This document shows positions 36,228 to 46,882 of a stretch of 55,557 nucleotides of DNA, in pieces. This stretch comes from Blautia sp. (lineage in GTDB: Bacteria > Bacillota > Clostridia > Lachnospirales > Lachnospiraceae). How positions within the stretch are numbered: the stretch's first letter is position 1; every line of letters begins with the position of its first letter. The notes under the pieces were generated by a model. That model was not told where the DNA came from. It searched no databases and worked only from the letters and a program-made list of their open reading frames with translations. The stretch lies in the NCBI GenBank assembly GCA_029257775.1, contig JARIAQ010000025.1:1-55557 (forward strand), read 5' to 3'. The translations under genes and the position numbers were made by a program.

Positions 36228-37301
36228 ATGAAAGCATTTTTGATACTGGAAGATGGAACTGTTTTTACGGGAATCAGTATTGGGTCTAAAAAGGAAATTA
36301 TTAGTGAAATTGTCTTTAATACATCTATGACAGGCTATTTAGAGGTGCTTACAGATCCTTCTTATGCAGGACAGGCAGTTTGTATGACATATCCTTTAAT
36401 TGGGAATTATGGAATTTGCCATGAGGATCAGGAGTCTTTAAGACCATGGCCAGATGGATATATTGTTAGAGAGTTATCTCGTATGCCAAGTAATTTCAGA
36501 AGTGAAGATACGATTCAGAACTTTTTAAAACAGTACGATATTCCGGGAATTGCCGGGATTGATACAAGAGCCCTTACAAAGTTGTTAAGAGAAAAAGGGA
36601 CTATGAACGGAATGATTACAACGGATGCAGCCTATAAATTAGAAGAAATTATTCCGAGATTAAAGGCATACAATACAGGAAAAGTGGTAGAACGTGTCAC
36701 CTGTGAAGAAAAGACAGTTTTAAAAGGAAAAGGCCCTAAGGTAGCGTTAATGGATTTTGGAGCAAAAGATAATATTGCAAAATCCTTAAATGAAAGAGGT
36801 TGTGAAGTAACAATTTATCCTGCTTTTACAAAGGCAGAGGAAATTCTAGAAACCAATCCGGATGGTATTATGCTTTCTAATGGACCGGGAGATCCGAAAG
36901 AATGTACTTCTATTATAGAAGAAATAAAAAAATTGTATAATTCTGAAGTCCCTATTTTTGCTATTTGTTTAGGACATCAGCTTATGGCACTTGCCACAGG
37001 AGCGGATACAAAGAAGATGAAATATGGACATAGAGGAGGAAATCATCCTGTAAAAGATTTGGAAACAGGAAGAGTTTATATTTCTTCTCAGAACCATGGC
37101 TATGTGGTAGATACAGATACTTTAAATCCAGAAATCGCTGTTCCAGCATTTATTAATGTAAATGATAAGACAAATGAAGGATTAAAATATACAGGAAAGA
37201 ATATTTTTACAGTACAATTTCATCCAGAAGCTTGTCCAGGACCACAGGACTCAGGATATTTATTTGACAGGTTCTTAAAAATGATGGAGGTGACTGAATA
37301 A
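36228..37301 (+). CDS. carA: Carbamoyl-phosphate synthase, small (glutaminase) subunit
   Basis: CarA releases ammonia from glutamine and channels it to CarB. The 357-residue protein has the CarA N-terminal domain (LEDGTVFTGISIG) and a class I glutamine amidotransferase domain with nucleophile Cys in FAICLGHQ (about 247) and the HPEA dyad near the end. The stop and the carB start share one base (TAATG), so translation is coupled. Confidence 0.97.
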   Translation: MKAFLILEDGTVFTGISIGSKKEIISEIVFNTSMTGYLEVLTDPSYAGQAVCMTYPLIGNYGICHEDQESLRPWPDGYIVRELSRMPSNFRSEDTIQNFLKQYDIPGIAGIDTRALTKLLREKGTMNGMITTDAAYKLEEIIPRLKAYNTGKVVERVTCEEKTVLKGKGPKVALMDFGAKDNIAKSLNERGCEVTIYPAFTKAEEILETNPDGIMLSNGPGDPKECTSIIEEIKKLYNSEVPIFAICLGHQLMALATGADTKKMKYGHRGGNHPVKDLETGRVYISSQNHGYVVDTDTLNPEIAVPAFINVNDKTNEGLKYTGKNIFTVQFHPEACPGPQDSGYLFDRFLKMMEVTE

Positions 37302-40300
37302 TGCCGAAGAATCCAGAAATTAAAAAAGTATTGATGATAGGTTCAGGACCAATTGTCATTGGGCAGGCAGCGGAATTTGATTATGCAGGTACACAGGCGT
37401 GTCGCTCATTAAAAGAAGAAGGTATTGAAGTTGTTTTGCTGAATTCTAATCCTGCGACAATCATGACAGATAAGGATATTGCGGATAAGGTTTACATTGA
37501 ACCATTAACAGTAGAAGTTGTAGAACAACTTATTTTAAAAGAAAAGCCAGATAGTGTACTCCCTACTTTAGGTGGACAGGCAGGATTGAATCTTGCTATG
37601 GAACTAGAAGAAAGAGGATTTTTAAAAGAGCATAATGTGCGTCTTATTGGCACAACTTCTGAAACGATTAAAAAGGCAGAGGATCGTCAGGAATTTAAAG
37701 ATACCATGGAGAAAATAGGAGAACCTATTGCAGCTTCTTTGGTAGTAAAGAATGTAGAAGATGGAATCGCATTCAGCAATAAAATTGGTTATCCAGTCGT
37801 ACTTCGTCCAGCTTATACCTTAGGAGGTAGTGGAGGCGGTATTGCCAATAATGAAGAAGAATTAGTTGAAATTTTGGAAAATGGACTTCGTCTGTCTCGT
37901 GTAGGAGAGGTACTGGTAGAGCGTTGTATTGCAGGGTGGAAAGAAATTGAATATGAAGTGATGCGAGATGGTGCAGGAAACTGTATTACCGTATGTAATA
38001 TGGAAAATCTGGACCCAGTAGGAGTCCATACAGGAGATAGTATTGTAGTAGCACCTTCTCAGACTTTAGGGGATAAAGAATATCAGATGCTTCGTACATC
38101 TGCTTTGAATATTATTACAGAGTTGGGAATTACCGGTGGATGTAATGTACAGTATGCTTTAAATCCAAACAGCTTTGAATATTGTGTAATTGAAGTAAAT
38201 CCTCGTGTATCACGTTCTTCTGCATTGGCATCCAAAGCAACAGGATATCCTATTGCAAAAGTAGCAGCCAAAATTGCTCTTGGATATACCTTAGATGAAA
38301 TTAAAAATGCCATTACAGGAAAGACATATGCAAGTTTTGAACCAATGTTGGATTATTGTGTTGTAAAAATTCCTCGTTTACCATTTGATAAATTTATCAG
38401 TGCCAAAAGAACACTGACAACACAGATGAAAGCAACGGGAGAAGTTATGAGTATTTGTAATAACTTTGAAGGCGCTTTAATGAAAGCAATCCGTTCTCTG
38501 GAGCAGCATGTAGATAGTTTGATGTCTTATGATTTTACAGAACTTTCCAAAGAAGATTTGTTAGAACAACTTTCTGTCGTAGATGATATGCGCATTTGGA
38601 GAATTGCAGAAGCAATTCGTAGAGGTATTGATTATGAAACCATTCATAATATTACCAAAATTGATAACTGGTTTATTGATAAAATTGCTATTCTTATAGA
38701 AATGGAAGCAACTCTGAAGAAAAAAGAGCTTACAGAAGACCTTTTAAGAGAAGCAAAGAGAATGGAGTTTCCAGATCATGTTATTGCAAAATTAGTAGGC
38801 AAGACAGAAGATGAAATAAAAGATCTGCGTAAAGAGTATGGGATTACAGCTGCTTATAAAATGGTAGATACTTGTGCAGCAGAGTTTGAGGCAAGTACAC
38901 CATATTACTATTCAGTCTATGGTGGAGAGAACGAGGCAGATGGCAAAACAGAGAAGAAAAAAGTTTTGATTTTAGGATCTGGACCAATTCGTATTGGACA
39001 GGGAATTGAATTTGATTTCTGTTCTGTACACTGTACATGGGCATTTGAAAAAGAAGGATACGAAACGATTATTATTAATAATAATCCAGAAACAGTAAGT
39101 ACAGACTTTGACATTGCAGATAAACTTTATTTTGAACCGCTTACACCAGAAGATGTGGAAAATGTAGTAAATGTGGAAAAACCCGATGGAGCAGTGGTAC
39201 AGTTTGGTGGACAGACAGCCATTAAGTTAACAGAAGCGCTGATCAAAATGGGAGTAAAAATTCTTGGAACTTCTGCGGAAAATGTAGATGCTGCAGAGGA
39301 CAGAGAATTGTTTGATGATATTTTGGAAGAATGTCATATTCCAAGACCAAAGGGGCATACAGTATATACAGCAGAAGAAGCAAAGAAAGCTGCAAATGAG
39401 CTGGGATATCCTGTTTTAGTACGTCCTTCTTATGTATTAGGCGGACAGGGAATGCAGATTGCCATTAATGATGAAGACGTAGAAGAATATATCGGAATTA
39501 TTAATCGTATTGCACAGGAACATCCAATTTTGGTAGATAAGTATCTACAAGGTAAAGAAATCGAAGTAGATGCAGTATGTGATGGAGAAGATATTTTAAT
39601 TCCGGGAATTATGGAGCATATTGAAAGAGCTGGTATTCATTCTGGAGATAGTATTTCCGTATATCCTGCCAGAACTATCAGCGAAACAGCAAAAAAGACT
39701 ATTGAGGAATACACAAGAAGATTGGCAAAATCTCTTCATGTATTGGGAATGATTAATATTCAGTTCATTGTATGTGGTGAGGAAGTGTATGTTATCGAAG
39801 TAAATCCACGTTCCAGTCGTACGGTACCATATATCAGCAAGGTAACGGGTATTCCAATTGTGCCATTGGCAGCAAAGGTTATTTTAGGATATAAATTAAA
39901 AGATTTAGGATATACACCGGGACTTCAGCCGGAAGCAAAATATTATGCTGTAAAAATGCCGGTATTCTCTTTTGAGAAAATCAGAGGTGCAGATATTAGT
40001 TTGGGACCTGAGATGAAATCTACAGGAGAATGTTTGGGTATTTCAGAAAGCTTTAATGAAGCCCTTTATAAAGCGTTTCTGGGGGCTGGTATCAATCTGC
40101 CTAAGCATAAAAATATGATTATTACAGTCAGAGATGAAGATAAACAGGATATTGTACCGATTGCAAAACGCTTTTCTGATTTGGGATATAAGATTTATGC
40201 CACAAGGAGCACTGCGAAAGTATTAAACGAAAATGGTGTAAAAGCAGTGAGAACCAATAAGATTGAACAGCCATCACCAAATTTAATGGATTTAATTTTG

Positions 40301-40498
40301 GGACATAAGATTGACCTTGTTATTGATACACCAAGTCAGGGCGTTGAAAAAGCAAAGGATGGATTTATCATTAGAAGAAATGCTATTGAAACAGGTGTAA
40401 ATGTACTGACAGCATTAGATACAGCAGAGGCACTGGTAACTAGTCTGGAAAATACAGATATTCAAAAGCTGGAACTGATTGATATCGCAGCGATTTAA
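37301..40498 (+). CDS. carB: Carbamoyl-phosphate synthase, large subunit
   Basis: CarB makes carbamoyl phosphate for arginine and pyrimidines. The 1065-residue protein has two homologous ATP-grasp halves, each with GSGPIxIGQ (near 14 and 560) and VRPxYxLGGxG. An oligomerisation domain lies between them and an MGS-like allosteric domain at the C-terminus (about 930-1065). Length is standard. A single carAB pair would have to serve both pathways, which fits the absence of obvious pyrimidine-specific leader control. Confidence 0.97.
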   Translation: MPKNPEIKKVLMIGSGPIVIGQAAEFDYAGTQACRSLKEEGIEVVLLNSNPATIMTDKDIADKVYIEPLTVEVVEQLILKEKPDSVLPTLGGQAGLNLAMELEERGFLKEHNVRLIGTTSETIKKAEDRQEFKDTMEKIGEPIAASLVVKNVEDGIAFSNKIGYPVVLRPAYTLGGSGGGIANNEEELVEILENGLRLSRVGEVLVERCIAGWKEIEYEVMRDGAGNCITVCNMENLDPVGVHTGDSIVVAPSQTLGDKEYQMLRTSALNIITELGITGGCNVQYALNPNSFEYCVIEVNPRVSRSSALASKATGYPIAKVAAKIALGYTLDEIKNAITGKTYASFEPMLDYCVVKIPRLPFDKFISAKRTLTTQMKATGEVMSICNNFEGALMKAIRSLEQHVDSLMSYDFTELSKEDLLEQLSVVDDMRIWRIAEAIRRGIDYETIHNITKIDNWFIDKIAILIEMEATLKKKELTEDLLREAKRMEFPDHVIAKLVGKTEDEIKDLRKEYGITAAYKMVDTCAAEFEASTPYYYSVYGGENEADGKTEKKKVLILGSGPIRIGQGIEFDFCSVHCTWAFEKEGYETIIINNNPETVSTDFDIADKLYFEPLTPEDVENVVNVEKPDGAVVQFGGQTAIKLTEALIKMGVKILGTSAENVDAAEDRELFDDILEECHIPRPKGHTVYTAEEAKKAANELGYPVLVRPSYVLGGQGMQIAINDEDVEEYIGIINRIAQEHPILVDKYLQGKEIEVDAVCDGEDILIPGIMEHIERAGIHSGDSISVYPARTISETAKKTIEEYTRRLAKSLHVLGMINIQFIVCGEEVYVIEVNPRSSRTVPYISKVTGIPIVPLAAKVILGYKLKDLGYTPGLQPEAKYYAVKMPVFSFEKIRGADISLGPEMKSTGECLGISESFNEALYKAFLGAGINLPKHKNMIITVRDEDKQDIVPIAKRFSDLGYKIYATRSTAKVLNENGVKAVRTNKIEQPSPNLMDLILGHKIDLVIDTPSQGVEKAKDGFIIRRNAIETGVNVLTALDTAEALVTSLENTDIQKLELIDIAAI

Positions 40499-40509
40499 GA
40501 GGAGAAAGC

Positions 40510-41382
40510 ATGGAAATTTTAGAACTGTTAAAAGTTATTTTTTTAGGGATTGTAGAAGGAATTACAGAATGGCTTCCTATTAGTAGTACGGGACATTTGA
40601 TTCTGGTAGAGGAGTTTGTGAAGCTAGATGTAAGTAAATCATTCTGGGAAATGTTTATGGTAGTTATCCAGTTAGGAGCGATTCTTGCAGTAGTTGTTTT
40701 ATATTGGAAGGATATTTGGCCATTCCGTAATAAAAAACCAAAGCATGAAAATGTGACAAAATTGGAAAAAGCGGCAGGAGTTTTTTGTCGATTTGTAAAA
40801 ATTGATAAGATGATTATGTGGTTGAAGATTATGGTTTCCTGTCTTCCTGCAATTTTGATTGGTCTTCCTTTTAATGATTTCATTGAAAAGAAGTTCAATA
40901 ATTGGTTTGTGGTAGCAGTTATGCTCATTGTATATGGTGTTCTCTTTTTAGTAGTGGAAGATTATAATGAAAAGAGGAAAGTACAAATTCATTCCATTGC
41001 AGATATTACATGGAAAACAGCACTCTTAATTGGAGTTTTTCAGGTATTGGCATTAATTCCTGGTACTTCTCGTTCTGGTGCAACTATTATAGGCGGGATT
41101 CTTTTGGGAGCGTCTCGAAAGGTAGCAGCAGAATATACTTTTTTCCTTGCAATACCTGTTATGTTTGGTGCAAGTCTTCTGAAAATTCTTAAATTTGGAT
41201 TTGATTTTACTTCCTGGGAACTTACAATCTTAGGTGTAGGAACAGTAGTATCTTTTATAGTGTCTATTTGGGCAATTAAATTTCTTATGGGATACATAAA
41301 GAAACACGATTTTAAAGCCTTTGGTTGGTATCGAATTGTGTTGGGTATTATTGTAATGCTGTTCTTTACAATATTCAGATAA
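40510..41382 (+). CDS. uppP: Undecaprenyl-diphosphatase
   Basis: UppP (BacA) removes phosphate from undecaprenyl diphosphate to recycle the wall lipid carrier, and extra copies give bacitracin resistance. The 290-residue polytopic protein has [17 protein letters not shown] at 16-32 and [10 protein letters not shown] in the second half, the two halves of the active site. GGAGAAAG precedes the ATG, 12 bases after carB, and a terminator follows. Confidence 0.96.
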   Translation: MEILELLKVIFLGIVEGITEWLPISSTGHLILVEEFVKLDVSKSFWEMFMVVIQLGAILAVVVLYWKDIWPFRNKKPKHENVTKLEKAAGVFCRFVKIDKMIMWLKIMVSCLPAILIGLPFNDFIEKKFNNWFVVAVMLIVYGVLFLVVEDYNEKRKVQIHSIADITWKTALLIGVFQVLALIPGTSRSGATIIGGILLGASRKVAAEYTFFLAIPVMFGASLLKILKFGFDFTSWELTILGVGTVVSFIVSIWAIKFLMGYIKKHDFKAFGWYRIVLGIIVMLFFTIFR

Positions 41383-41386
41383 CAAC

Positions 41387-41418
41387 AAGGCTGTCGCAAT
41401 GCGGCAGCCTTCTTCTGT
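41387..41418 (+). terminator. Terminator after uppP
   Basis: AAGGCTGTCGC pairs with GCGGCAGCCTT (one G-U pair) around AAT, followed by TCTTCT. The T run is weak. Confidence 0.65.
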
Positions 41419-41436
41419 TGAGAAAGGAACGAATGA

Positions 41437-42228
41437 ATGAAAATGGAGAATGAAGATAAAAGAGTTTTAGATTTGTCCATGGAAGCAGGAAGAATTTTAT
41501 TAGATGCAGGAGCAGAAATTTTTAGAGTAGAAGAAACTATTAAGCGCATTGCTCTGGCCTTTGGAATTGAAAAATGCAGCCCTTTTGTAATGAGTACGGG
41601 TATTTTTCTCACAGCCGAAAATGAAGATGGGGAAATGTATGCCAGTGTAAAACATATTCCTATTCAAGGAGCAAAACTTCATAGAATAGCAGCAGTCAAT
41701 CAGCTTTCAAGAGAAATTGTAGAGAAGAAGTATACTATTGAAGAGGCAGAGCAAAGACTGGAGGAAATAAAAAAGGAACGGGGGAAATCAGATATTAGCA
41801 GGATGATTGCATCAGGTGTTGGTGCAGGGGCTTTTTGCTATCTTTTTGGAGGACAAGCAAGTGATATGTTGGCTGCATTTTTATCTGGTTTTTTATTGTA
41901 TGTGGTACTTTGTGCTTTTGAAAAAAGAGAAAAGAACACTTCTAAAATTGTACTGAATCTTATTGGCGGATTTTGTAGCTCTTTTTTTACAGTATTTTTT
42001 TATCGTATGGGACTTGGTCATACACCAGGGAGTATCTTGATAGGTTCGGTTATGCCATTAGTGCCAGGGGTATCATTGGTAAATGCTGTTCGTGATTTTG
42101 CTGAAGGAAATTACATTGGAGGAGGAGTTCGATTTTTAGATGCTTTAATGGTAGCTCTTGGTATTGCTTTAGGAGTTAGTCTGATGCATGTGGTCTATTT
42201 TCGAATAACAGGAGGAAGTCTACTATGA
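41437..42228 (+). CDS. ThrE-type threonine/serine exporter, larger subunit
   Basis: The 263-residue protein matches the DUF1212/ThrE N-terminal family. A soluble region (1-110, with LDAGAEIFRVEETI and MSTGIFLTAEN) precedes about five membrane helices (from about 118). In Corynebacterium ThrE is one protein exporting threonine and serine. In Firmicutes the two halves are separate genes, as here. The next gene overlaps by 4 bases and supplies the second half. Confidence 0.87.
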   Translation: MKMENEDKRVLDLSMEAGRILLDAGAEIFRVEETIKRIALAFGIEKCSPFVMSTGIFLTAENEDGEMYASVKHIPIQGAKLHRIAAVNQLSREIVEKKYTIEEAEQRLEEIKKERGKSDISRMIASGVGAGAFCYLFGGQASDMLAAFLSGFLLYVVLCAFEKREKNTSKIVLNLIGGFCSSFFTVFFYRMGLGHTPGSILIGSVMPLVPGVSLVNAVRDFAEGNYIGGGVRFLDALMVALGIALGVSLMHVVYFRITGGSLL

Positions 42229-42692
42229 TTATAGATGCAGTGTTACAATTTGGGGCTGCCTTTTTTGGTACGATTGCCTTTTCTGTATTATTTTCTGTAC
42301 CAAAAGAACATTATCCTTTATGCGGAGCAATAGGAGGAACTGGATGGTTGATTTATTGGGTACTTATTCATGTATTACATGCAGGGGCTGTAGAAGCAAA
42401 TTTTATTGCAACGGTATTTATTACACTAGCTTCTCGAATAGGCAGTACAGTACGAAAATGTCCAGTAACTTTATTTTTAATTGCAGGAATTTTTCCAGAA
42501 GTACCGGGAGTTGGTGTATATAGAGCCATTTATTATAGTGTGTTGGATAATCATGAAGAAGGACTTTATTATGGACGTGAAACATTGGGGATAGCTATTG
42601 CTATGGTATTAGGAATTATTTTGGTATTTGAAATTCCACAGAAGACTATCAATCGGCTATTTGGGGATAAAGTAAAATATAGGAGAAAATAG
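42225..42692 (+). CDS. ThrE-type threonine/serine exporter, smaller subunit
   Basis: The 155-residue protein has about five membrane helices and the DUF3815 pattern (AFFGTIAFSVLFSVPKEHYPLCGAIGGTGW, FPEVPGVGVYRAIYY). It overlaps the larger subunit by ATGA, so the two are probably made in equal amounts and form one exporter. Confidence 0.87.
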   Translation: MIIDAVLQFGAAFFGTIAFSVLFSVPKEHYPLCGAIGGTGWLIYWVLIHVLHAGAVEANFIATVFITLASRIGSTVRKCPVTLFLIAGIFPEVPGVGVYRAIYYSVLDNHEEGLYYGRETLGIAIAMVLGIILVFEIPQKTINRLFGDKVKYRRK

Positions 42693-42697
42693 AGAAG

Positions 42698-42760
42698 AAA
42701 TTATAGATACATTTACGCATTGTCTGTTTTTGACATATTCGTTAAATGTATCTATAATTT
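42698..42760. terminator. Long hairpin terminator between the ThrE genes and arcC
   Basis: An 18-base perfect stem (AAATTATAGATACATTTA, 42698-42715, with its complement at 42743-42760) encloses a partial inner stem (GTC/GAC). It lies between convergent genes and ends in TTTT on one side. Confidence 0.7.
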
Positions 42761-42776
42761 TAAGTAGAGAGTTTTA

Positions 42777-43709
42777 TTAAGCTGTTATGATGGTACCTGT
42801 TTTTCCTAAATATCCGTCTTTAGCTTTTGCAATGGAAGTGATAATGGCTTTTCTTCCCGGTTTCGCTTCTACAAAATCAATAGCCGCCTGGATTTTTGGA
42901 AGCATTGTATGATCTTCAAATTGACCTTCTTCCATGTATTGTCTTAACTGAGCAGAAGTTATTTCATGGAGTGATTTTTCCTGCTCTGTTTTATAATTTA
43001 AAGAAACACAGTCTACACTTGTTAAAATTAATAGGATATCTACGTCTAGTGCGTCAGCTAGTTTTTCACTGATCAAATCTTTTTCAATGACAGCACTTGC
43101 ACCGGTAAGCTCTTCATTTTGTTCTAAAACAGGAATGCCTCCACCACCTGCAGCAATGACTACTTGTCCGGCATCAAATAAAGTTTTAATAGCATCCATT
43201 TCAATAATTTTATCTGGTTTCGGTGCTGCGACAATTCTGCGGTATTCTTCCCCTGTTTTTGTTACGTAATTTCCTTTTTTCTCTTCTGCAAAAGCTTCCT
43301 CTGCGGTAAGAGTTCTTCCAATTACTTTTACTGGTTCATGAAATGCATCATCATAAGGATCTACAGTGACCTGAGTTAAAATTGTACTGACAGGTTTATA
43401 AATACCCCTACGAAGAAGTTCTGCTCTTAATGCATTTTGTATATCATAGCCAATGTAGCCTTGGCTCATAGCAGAGCATACAGACATAGGAACTGCTGTA
43501 AAATCAGGATGTGTTTTTCCGAATTCATTCATAGCAGTGTGAATCATACCAATCTGTGGTGCATTGCTGTGTGTAATTACAAGATTAAGTCCACATTCAA
43601 TTAAATCAGCCAGAACTTTAGCTGAAGATTTTGTAGCACATTTTTGCTCTGGAAGCGTTGTGCCAAGAGCTCTGTGACCAAGAGCCACGACAACTTTCTT
43701 TTTGCCCAT
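42777..43709 (-). CDS. arcC: Carbamate kinase
   Basis: Carbamate kinase makes ATP from carbamoyl phosphate and ADP in arginine, agmatine or purine/ureide degradation. The 310-residue amino-acid-kinase-fold protein has VVALGHRALG, AAGGGGIPV and the PKIQAAIDF motif near the end. AAGGAC lies 7 bases before the ATG. arcA, arcB or ureide genes are not adjacent, so its source of carbamoyl phosphate is unclear. Confidence 0.95.
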   Translation of the reverse strand: MGKKKVVVALGHRALGTTLPEQKCATKSSAKVLADLIECGLNLVITHSNAPQIGMIHTAMNEFGKTHPDFTAVPMSVCSAMSQGYIGYDIQNALRAELLRRGIYKPVSTILTQVTVDPYDDAFHEPVKVIGRTLTAEEAFAEEKKGNYVTKTGEEYRRIVAAPKPDKIIEMDAIKTLFDAGQVVIAAGGGGIPVLEQNEELTGASAVIEKDLISEKLADALDVDILLILTSVDCVSLNYKTEQEKSLHEITSAQLRQYMEEGQFEDHTMLPKIQAAIDFVEAKPGRKAIITSIAKAKDGYLGKTGTIITA

Positions 43710-43789
43710 AAGATAAGTCCTTCTTTCCTCATTATTTAAAGTAGTTAATATATATCAATTATATCGGCTAAAGGAGAGAAAAGCAACAG

Positions 43790-43815
43790 AAAAAACCCGA
43801 TACATAAGTATCGGG
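43790..43815 (-). terminator. Terminator of the M42 peptidase gene
   Basis: On the minus strand CCCGATAC pairs with GTATCGGG around 4 bases and is followed by six Ts. Bases 43816-43949, between it and the stop codon, hold no convincing gene. Confidence 0.8.
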
Positions 43816-43949
43816 CCTTTCCAACTTGAGGGGGGAGATAGTGAGTGGTTTATCAACTATCCAGTCATTATTATACGGAGAAAATATGAGGAAACTATGT
43901 CCACTTTATAAAAAAAATAGAAATTCTCTTAAGAAAAATTAAAAGAAAA

Positions 43950-44981
43950 TTATCCTAAATAAGATTTTAAAAGTAAAAAGGTATTTTGTACACCTTCTAT
44001 ATGACTACGTTCATAGCCATGTGAAGCATAAACACCTGCGCCGATAAGTCCGTGACGGATATCGTATCCTGCACGTAAAGCAGCTTCTGCATCTGATCCA
44101 TAATGAGGATAAACATCTACGGCAAAGTCTACACCGGCATTTCTTGCAGCAGAAATCAAATCACTAACGAGTTGGTAATTATAAGGTCCCCCGCTGTCTT
44201 TTGCGCATATAGACACTTGGTGTTCTTTACAGTTTAATCCATCTCCCACACATCCCATATCTACAGATAAGACTTCGGTAACTCCTTCTGGGATGGAAGC
44301 AGAACCACCATGTCCAACTTCTTCATATACAGTAAAGTGCTGGTAAAGTTTTCTTTCAGGACAAATCTTATGGTCTTTTAAATATTTCGCATACCCCATT
44401 AAAATAGCAGCACTTAATTTGTCATCTAGAAAACGGCTTTTTATGAAACCACTTTTTGTAATGGTTGTACGTGGACAAAAACATATAATATCGCCTGTCA
44501 TAATTCCAAGAGCTTCGGTGTCTTCTTTTGAGGACACTTTTTCATCGAGAACAATTTCCATAACATCAAAATTTCTGGAAATTTCGTCATATTTTCCATT
44601 TACATGGATAGAGGCATTGCATAGTTGGCAAGTGCCTTCGTAAGTACCAGAAAAACGTGTTATAATTTTACAGTTTTCTCCTTCAGCATTATTGGCATTC
44701 ATTCCACCTAAAGGAGAGATTGCCAGTCTTCCGTTTGCTTTTATTTCTGTGACAATGGCACCTAGAGTATCTACGTGTGCTTCTAAGAATACAGCATTAT
44801 TAGTATCTTTTCCATCTAAGTCTACAAGGACTCCACCTTTTACAGTTTGCTTGGGAGTATATCCCATCGCTTTATATTCATCCATTAAAAAGTCTGTTAC
44901 ATTCTTTGTATAGCCTGTGGGGCTGTCAATGGATAATAATTTTTGTAATTGCTCCAAAATATAATTTGTGTACTTTTCCAT
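43950..44981 (-). CDS. M42-family metallo-aminopeptidase
   Basis: M42 enzymes (FrvX/YsdC/PepA type) are dinuclear-metal aminopeptidases forming tetrahedral complexes that digest peptides. The 343-residue protein has EAHVDTLGAIV (first metal ligand), the DDKLSAA bridging Asp, YEEVGHGGS (catalytic Glu pair) and a late HGYERSH. The ATG at 44981 has AGGAGG 9 bases upstream. A TTG three codons earlier is too close to it. It may also resemble endoglucanase-annotated relatives, but peptidase is more likely. Confidence 0.9.
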   Translation of the reverse strand: MEKYTNYILEQLQKLLSIDSPTGYTKNVTDFLMDEYKAMGYTPKQTVKGGVLVDLDGKDTNNAVFLEAHVDTLGAIVTEIKANGRLAISPLGGMNANNAEGENCKIITRFSGTYEGTCQLCNASIHVNGKYDEISRNFDVMEIVLDEKVSSKEDTEALGIMTGDIICFCPRTTITKSGFIKSRFLDDKLSAAILMGYAKYLKDHKICPERKLYQHFTVYEEVGHGGSASIPEGVTEVLSVDMGCVGDGLNCKEHQVSICAKDSGGPYNYQLVSDLISAARNAGVDFAVDVYPHYGSDAEAALRAGYDIRHGLIGAGVYASHGYERSHIEGVQNTFLLLKSYLG

Positions 44982-45124
44982 GATTTTCAATCCTCCTAAT
45001 ATTCACATTGTAGCTTTTCTGTTATATTACGTCAAGAAAAAGAAAATTGTAGTAGAAAAATTCATCTATTCCATATATAATAGAGACAGTATAGACCTAT
45101 TAAAGACAAGGAGGAATATAACCC

Positions 45125-46288
45125 ATGTATGATATGAAAATTTCAAATGATATTGTTTATATTGGAGTGAATGATAAAACCATTGATTTATTCGAAAGTC
45201 AGTATAAGGTACCTAATGGGGTTTCTTACAATTCTTATGTAATTTTAGATGAAAAAGTGGCTGTTATGGATACTGTAGATAAACGCGTAACAAAGGAGTG
45301 GCTGGAAAATTTGTCTCAAGCACTTCAGGGGCGTACCGTGGATTATCTTATAGTTTCTCATCTGGAACCAGATCATGCATCTAATATTCAAAAATTAGCA
45401 GAATTATATCCTGATATGAAAATTGTAGGAAATGCAAAAATCTTTTCTATGTTACCACAGTTTTTTACTTTGGATTTTTCAAACAGAAGTGTTGTGGTTA
45501 AGGAAGGAGATACTTTAAATCTGGGAAGTCATACATTGCAGTTCTTTATGGCACCAATGGTTCACTGGCCAGAAGTTATGGTAGAATATGAACAATCTGA
45601 GAAAATATTGTTCTCTGCCGATGGATTTGGAAAATTTGGAGCTCTTGATGTAGAAGAAGAGTGGACAGATGAGGCAAGAAGATATTTTATTAATATTGTA
45701 GGAAAATATGGTACACAGGTACAGAATTTATTGAAGAAAGCAGCAACATTAGATATTCAGATGATTTGTCCTCTTCATGGACCTGTATTAAAGGAAAATT
45801 TGGGATATTATATTGGTAAATATCTTACATGGAGTAGTTATGAGCCAGAAGAAGAAGGTGTTGTTATTGCATACGCATCAATTCATGGAAATACAGCGAA
45901 AGTAGCTGAGAAAATGGCTGAAATTTTGAAAGAAAAAGGTGCAAAGGCAGTCCGTAGTTTTGATTTAGCAAGAGACGATATGGCAGAAGCAGTGGCAGAG
46001 GCATTTCGTTATGATAAGCTAATTTTGATGTCACCTACTTATGATGGAGCATTATTCCCTTGCATGGAAGACTTTTTATATCATTTAAAAGTAAAAACTT
46101 ATAAAAAGAGAACAGTGGGTATCGTAGAAAATGGCTCTTGGGCTCCTATGGCAGGAAAATTGATGAAAGCATATTTGGAAGCTATGAAAGATATCCAAAT
46201 CTGTGAACCGATTGTCAGTATTAAATCTGCGATGAAAGAAGCAGATGAGAAAAATCTGGATGCTCTGGCAGAAGCAGTTCTGGCATAA
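45125..46288 (+). CDS. FprA-type flavodiiron protein
   Basis: Flavodiiron proteins reduce O2 to water or NO to N2O and protect strict anaerobes. The 387-residue protein has a metallo-beta-lactamase domain (1-245) with diiron ligands H79-x-E81-x-D83-H84 and later His in PMVHWPE and CPLHGP. A flavodoxin domain (about 252-387) has the FMN loop YASIHGNTAKVA. No rubredoxin is fused or adjacent. AAGGAGG precedes the ATG. Confidence 0.94.
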   Translation: MYDMKISNDIVYIGVNDKTIDLFESQYKVPNGVSYNSYVILDEKVAVMDTVDKRVTKEWLENLSQALQGRTVDYLIVSHLEPDHASNIQKLAELYPDMKIVGNAKIFSMLPQFFTLDFSNRSVVVKEGDTLNLGSHTLQFFMAPMVHWPEVMVEYEQSEKILFSADGFGKFGALDVEEEWTDEARRYFINIVGKYGTQVQNLLKKAATLDIQMICPLHGPVLKENLGYYIGKYLTWSSYEPEEEGVVIAYASIHGNTAKVAEKMAEILKEKGAKAVRSFDLARDDMAEAVAEAFRYDKLILMSPTYDGALFPCMEDFLYHLKVKTYKKRTVGIVENGSWAPMAGKLMKAYLEAMKDIQICEPIVSIKSAMKEADEKNLDALAEAVLA

Positions 46289-46341
46289 GAAATCCGGAAA
46301 ATCGGTGGAGATGAGACTACAAAAGACAGGAGGACTTAGCC

Positions 46342-46791
46342 ATGAAATGTCCGTTTTGTGGACAGGAAAATACAAGAGTTATTGACTCAAGACCTGTACC
46401 AGATAATAATTCTATAAGACGAAGACGCCAATGCGATGAATGCGGAAAACGTTTTACAACCTATGAAAAAATTGAAACGATTCCTTTGGTAGTAATAAAA
46501 AAAGATCAGAGCAGGGAGCAGTATGATCGTGCAAAAATCCAGGGAGGAGTTATGCGTGCCTGCTATAAACGTCCTATTTCTGTAAAGAAGATTGAGACAC
46601 TGATTGATGAAATTGAGACGGAAATTTTCAATAAAGAAGAACGGGAAGTTCCAAGCACACTTATTGGTGAAATTGTTATGGATAAGCTCAAAGAGCTAGA
46701 TGCAGTGGCTTACGTCCGTTTTGCGTCAGTATATAGAGAATTCAAAGATATTGATACTTTTATGGATGAATTGAAAAAAATGATGAATTAA
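46342..46791 (+). CDS. nrdR: Transcriptional repressor NrdR
   Basis: NrdR represses ribonucleotide reductase genes according to the ATP/dATP balance. The 149-residue protein has a zinc ribbon (Cys3, Cys6, Cys31, Cys34) and an ATP-cone domain (about 48-138, with VVIKKDQSREQYDRAKI). AGGAGG precedes the ATG. No nrd gene is in the window. Confidence 0.97.
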   Translation: MKCPFCGQENTRVIDSRPVPDNNSIRRRRQCDECGKRFTTYEKIETIPLVVIKKDQSREQYDRAKIQGGVMRACYKRPISVKKIETLIDEIETEIFNKEEREVPSTLIGEIVMDKLKELDAVAYVRFASVYREFKDIDTFMDELKKMMN

Positions 46792-46813
46792 AAATGGTTC
46801 TAAGTCAATAGTT

Positions 46814-46867
46814 GGGGTGAGATTCCTTTGAATCTTGCTCCATTCCTGCGTTTGAGGTTTTTTTATC
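46814..46867 (+). terminator. Terminator after nrdR
   Basis: GGTGAGATTC pairs with GAATCTTGCTC (with one G-U pair and a small mismatch) around CTTT. A run of seven Ts follows about 19 bases later, so it is a weak or unusual terminator. Confidence 0.5.
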
Positions 46868-46882
46868 CTATTATAAGGAACA

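Noticed and set aside
40440-40928. A 162-codon open frame opposite the carB end and uppP
   Set aside because: It is antisense to two certain genes, with no ribosome site or recognisable motif.
41040-41612. A 190-codon open frame on the minus strand across the end of uppP and the start of the ThrE-type gene
   Set aside because: It runs against two well-supported genes and a terminator and resembles no protein I know.
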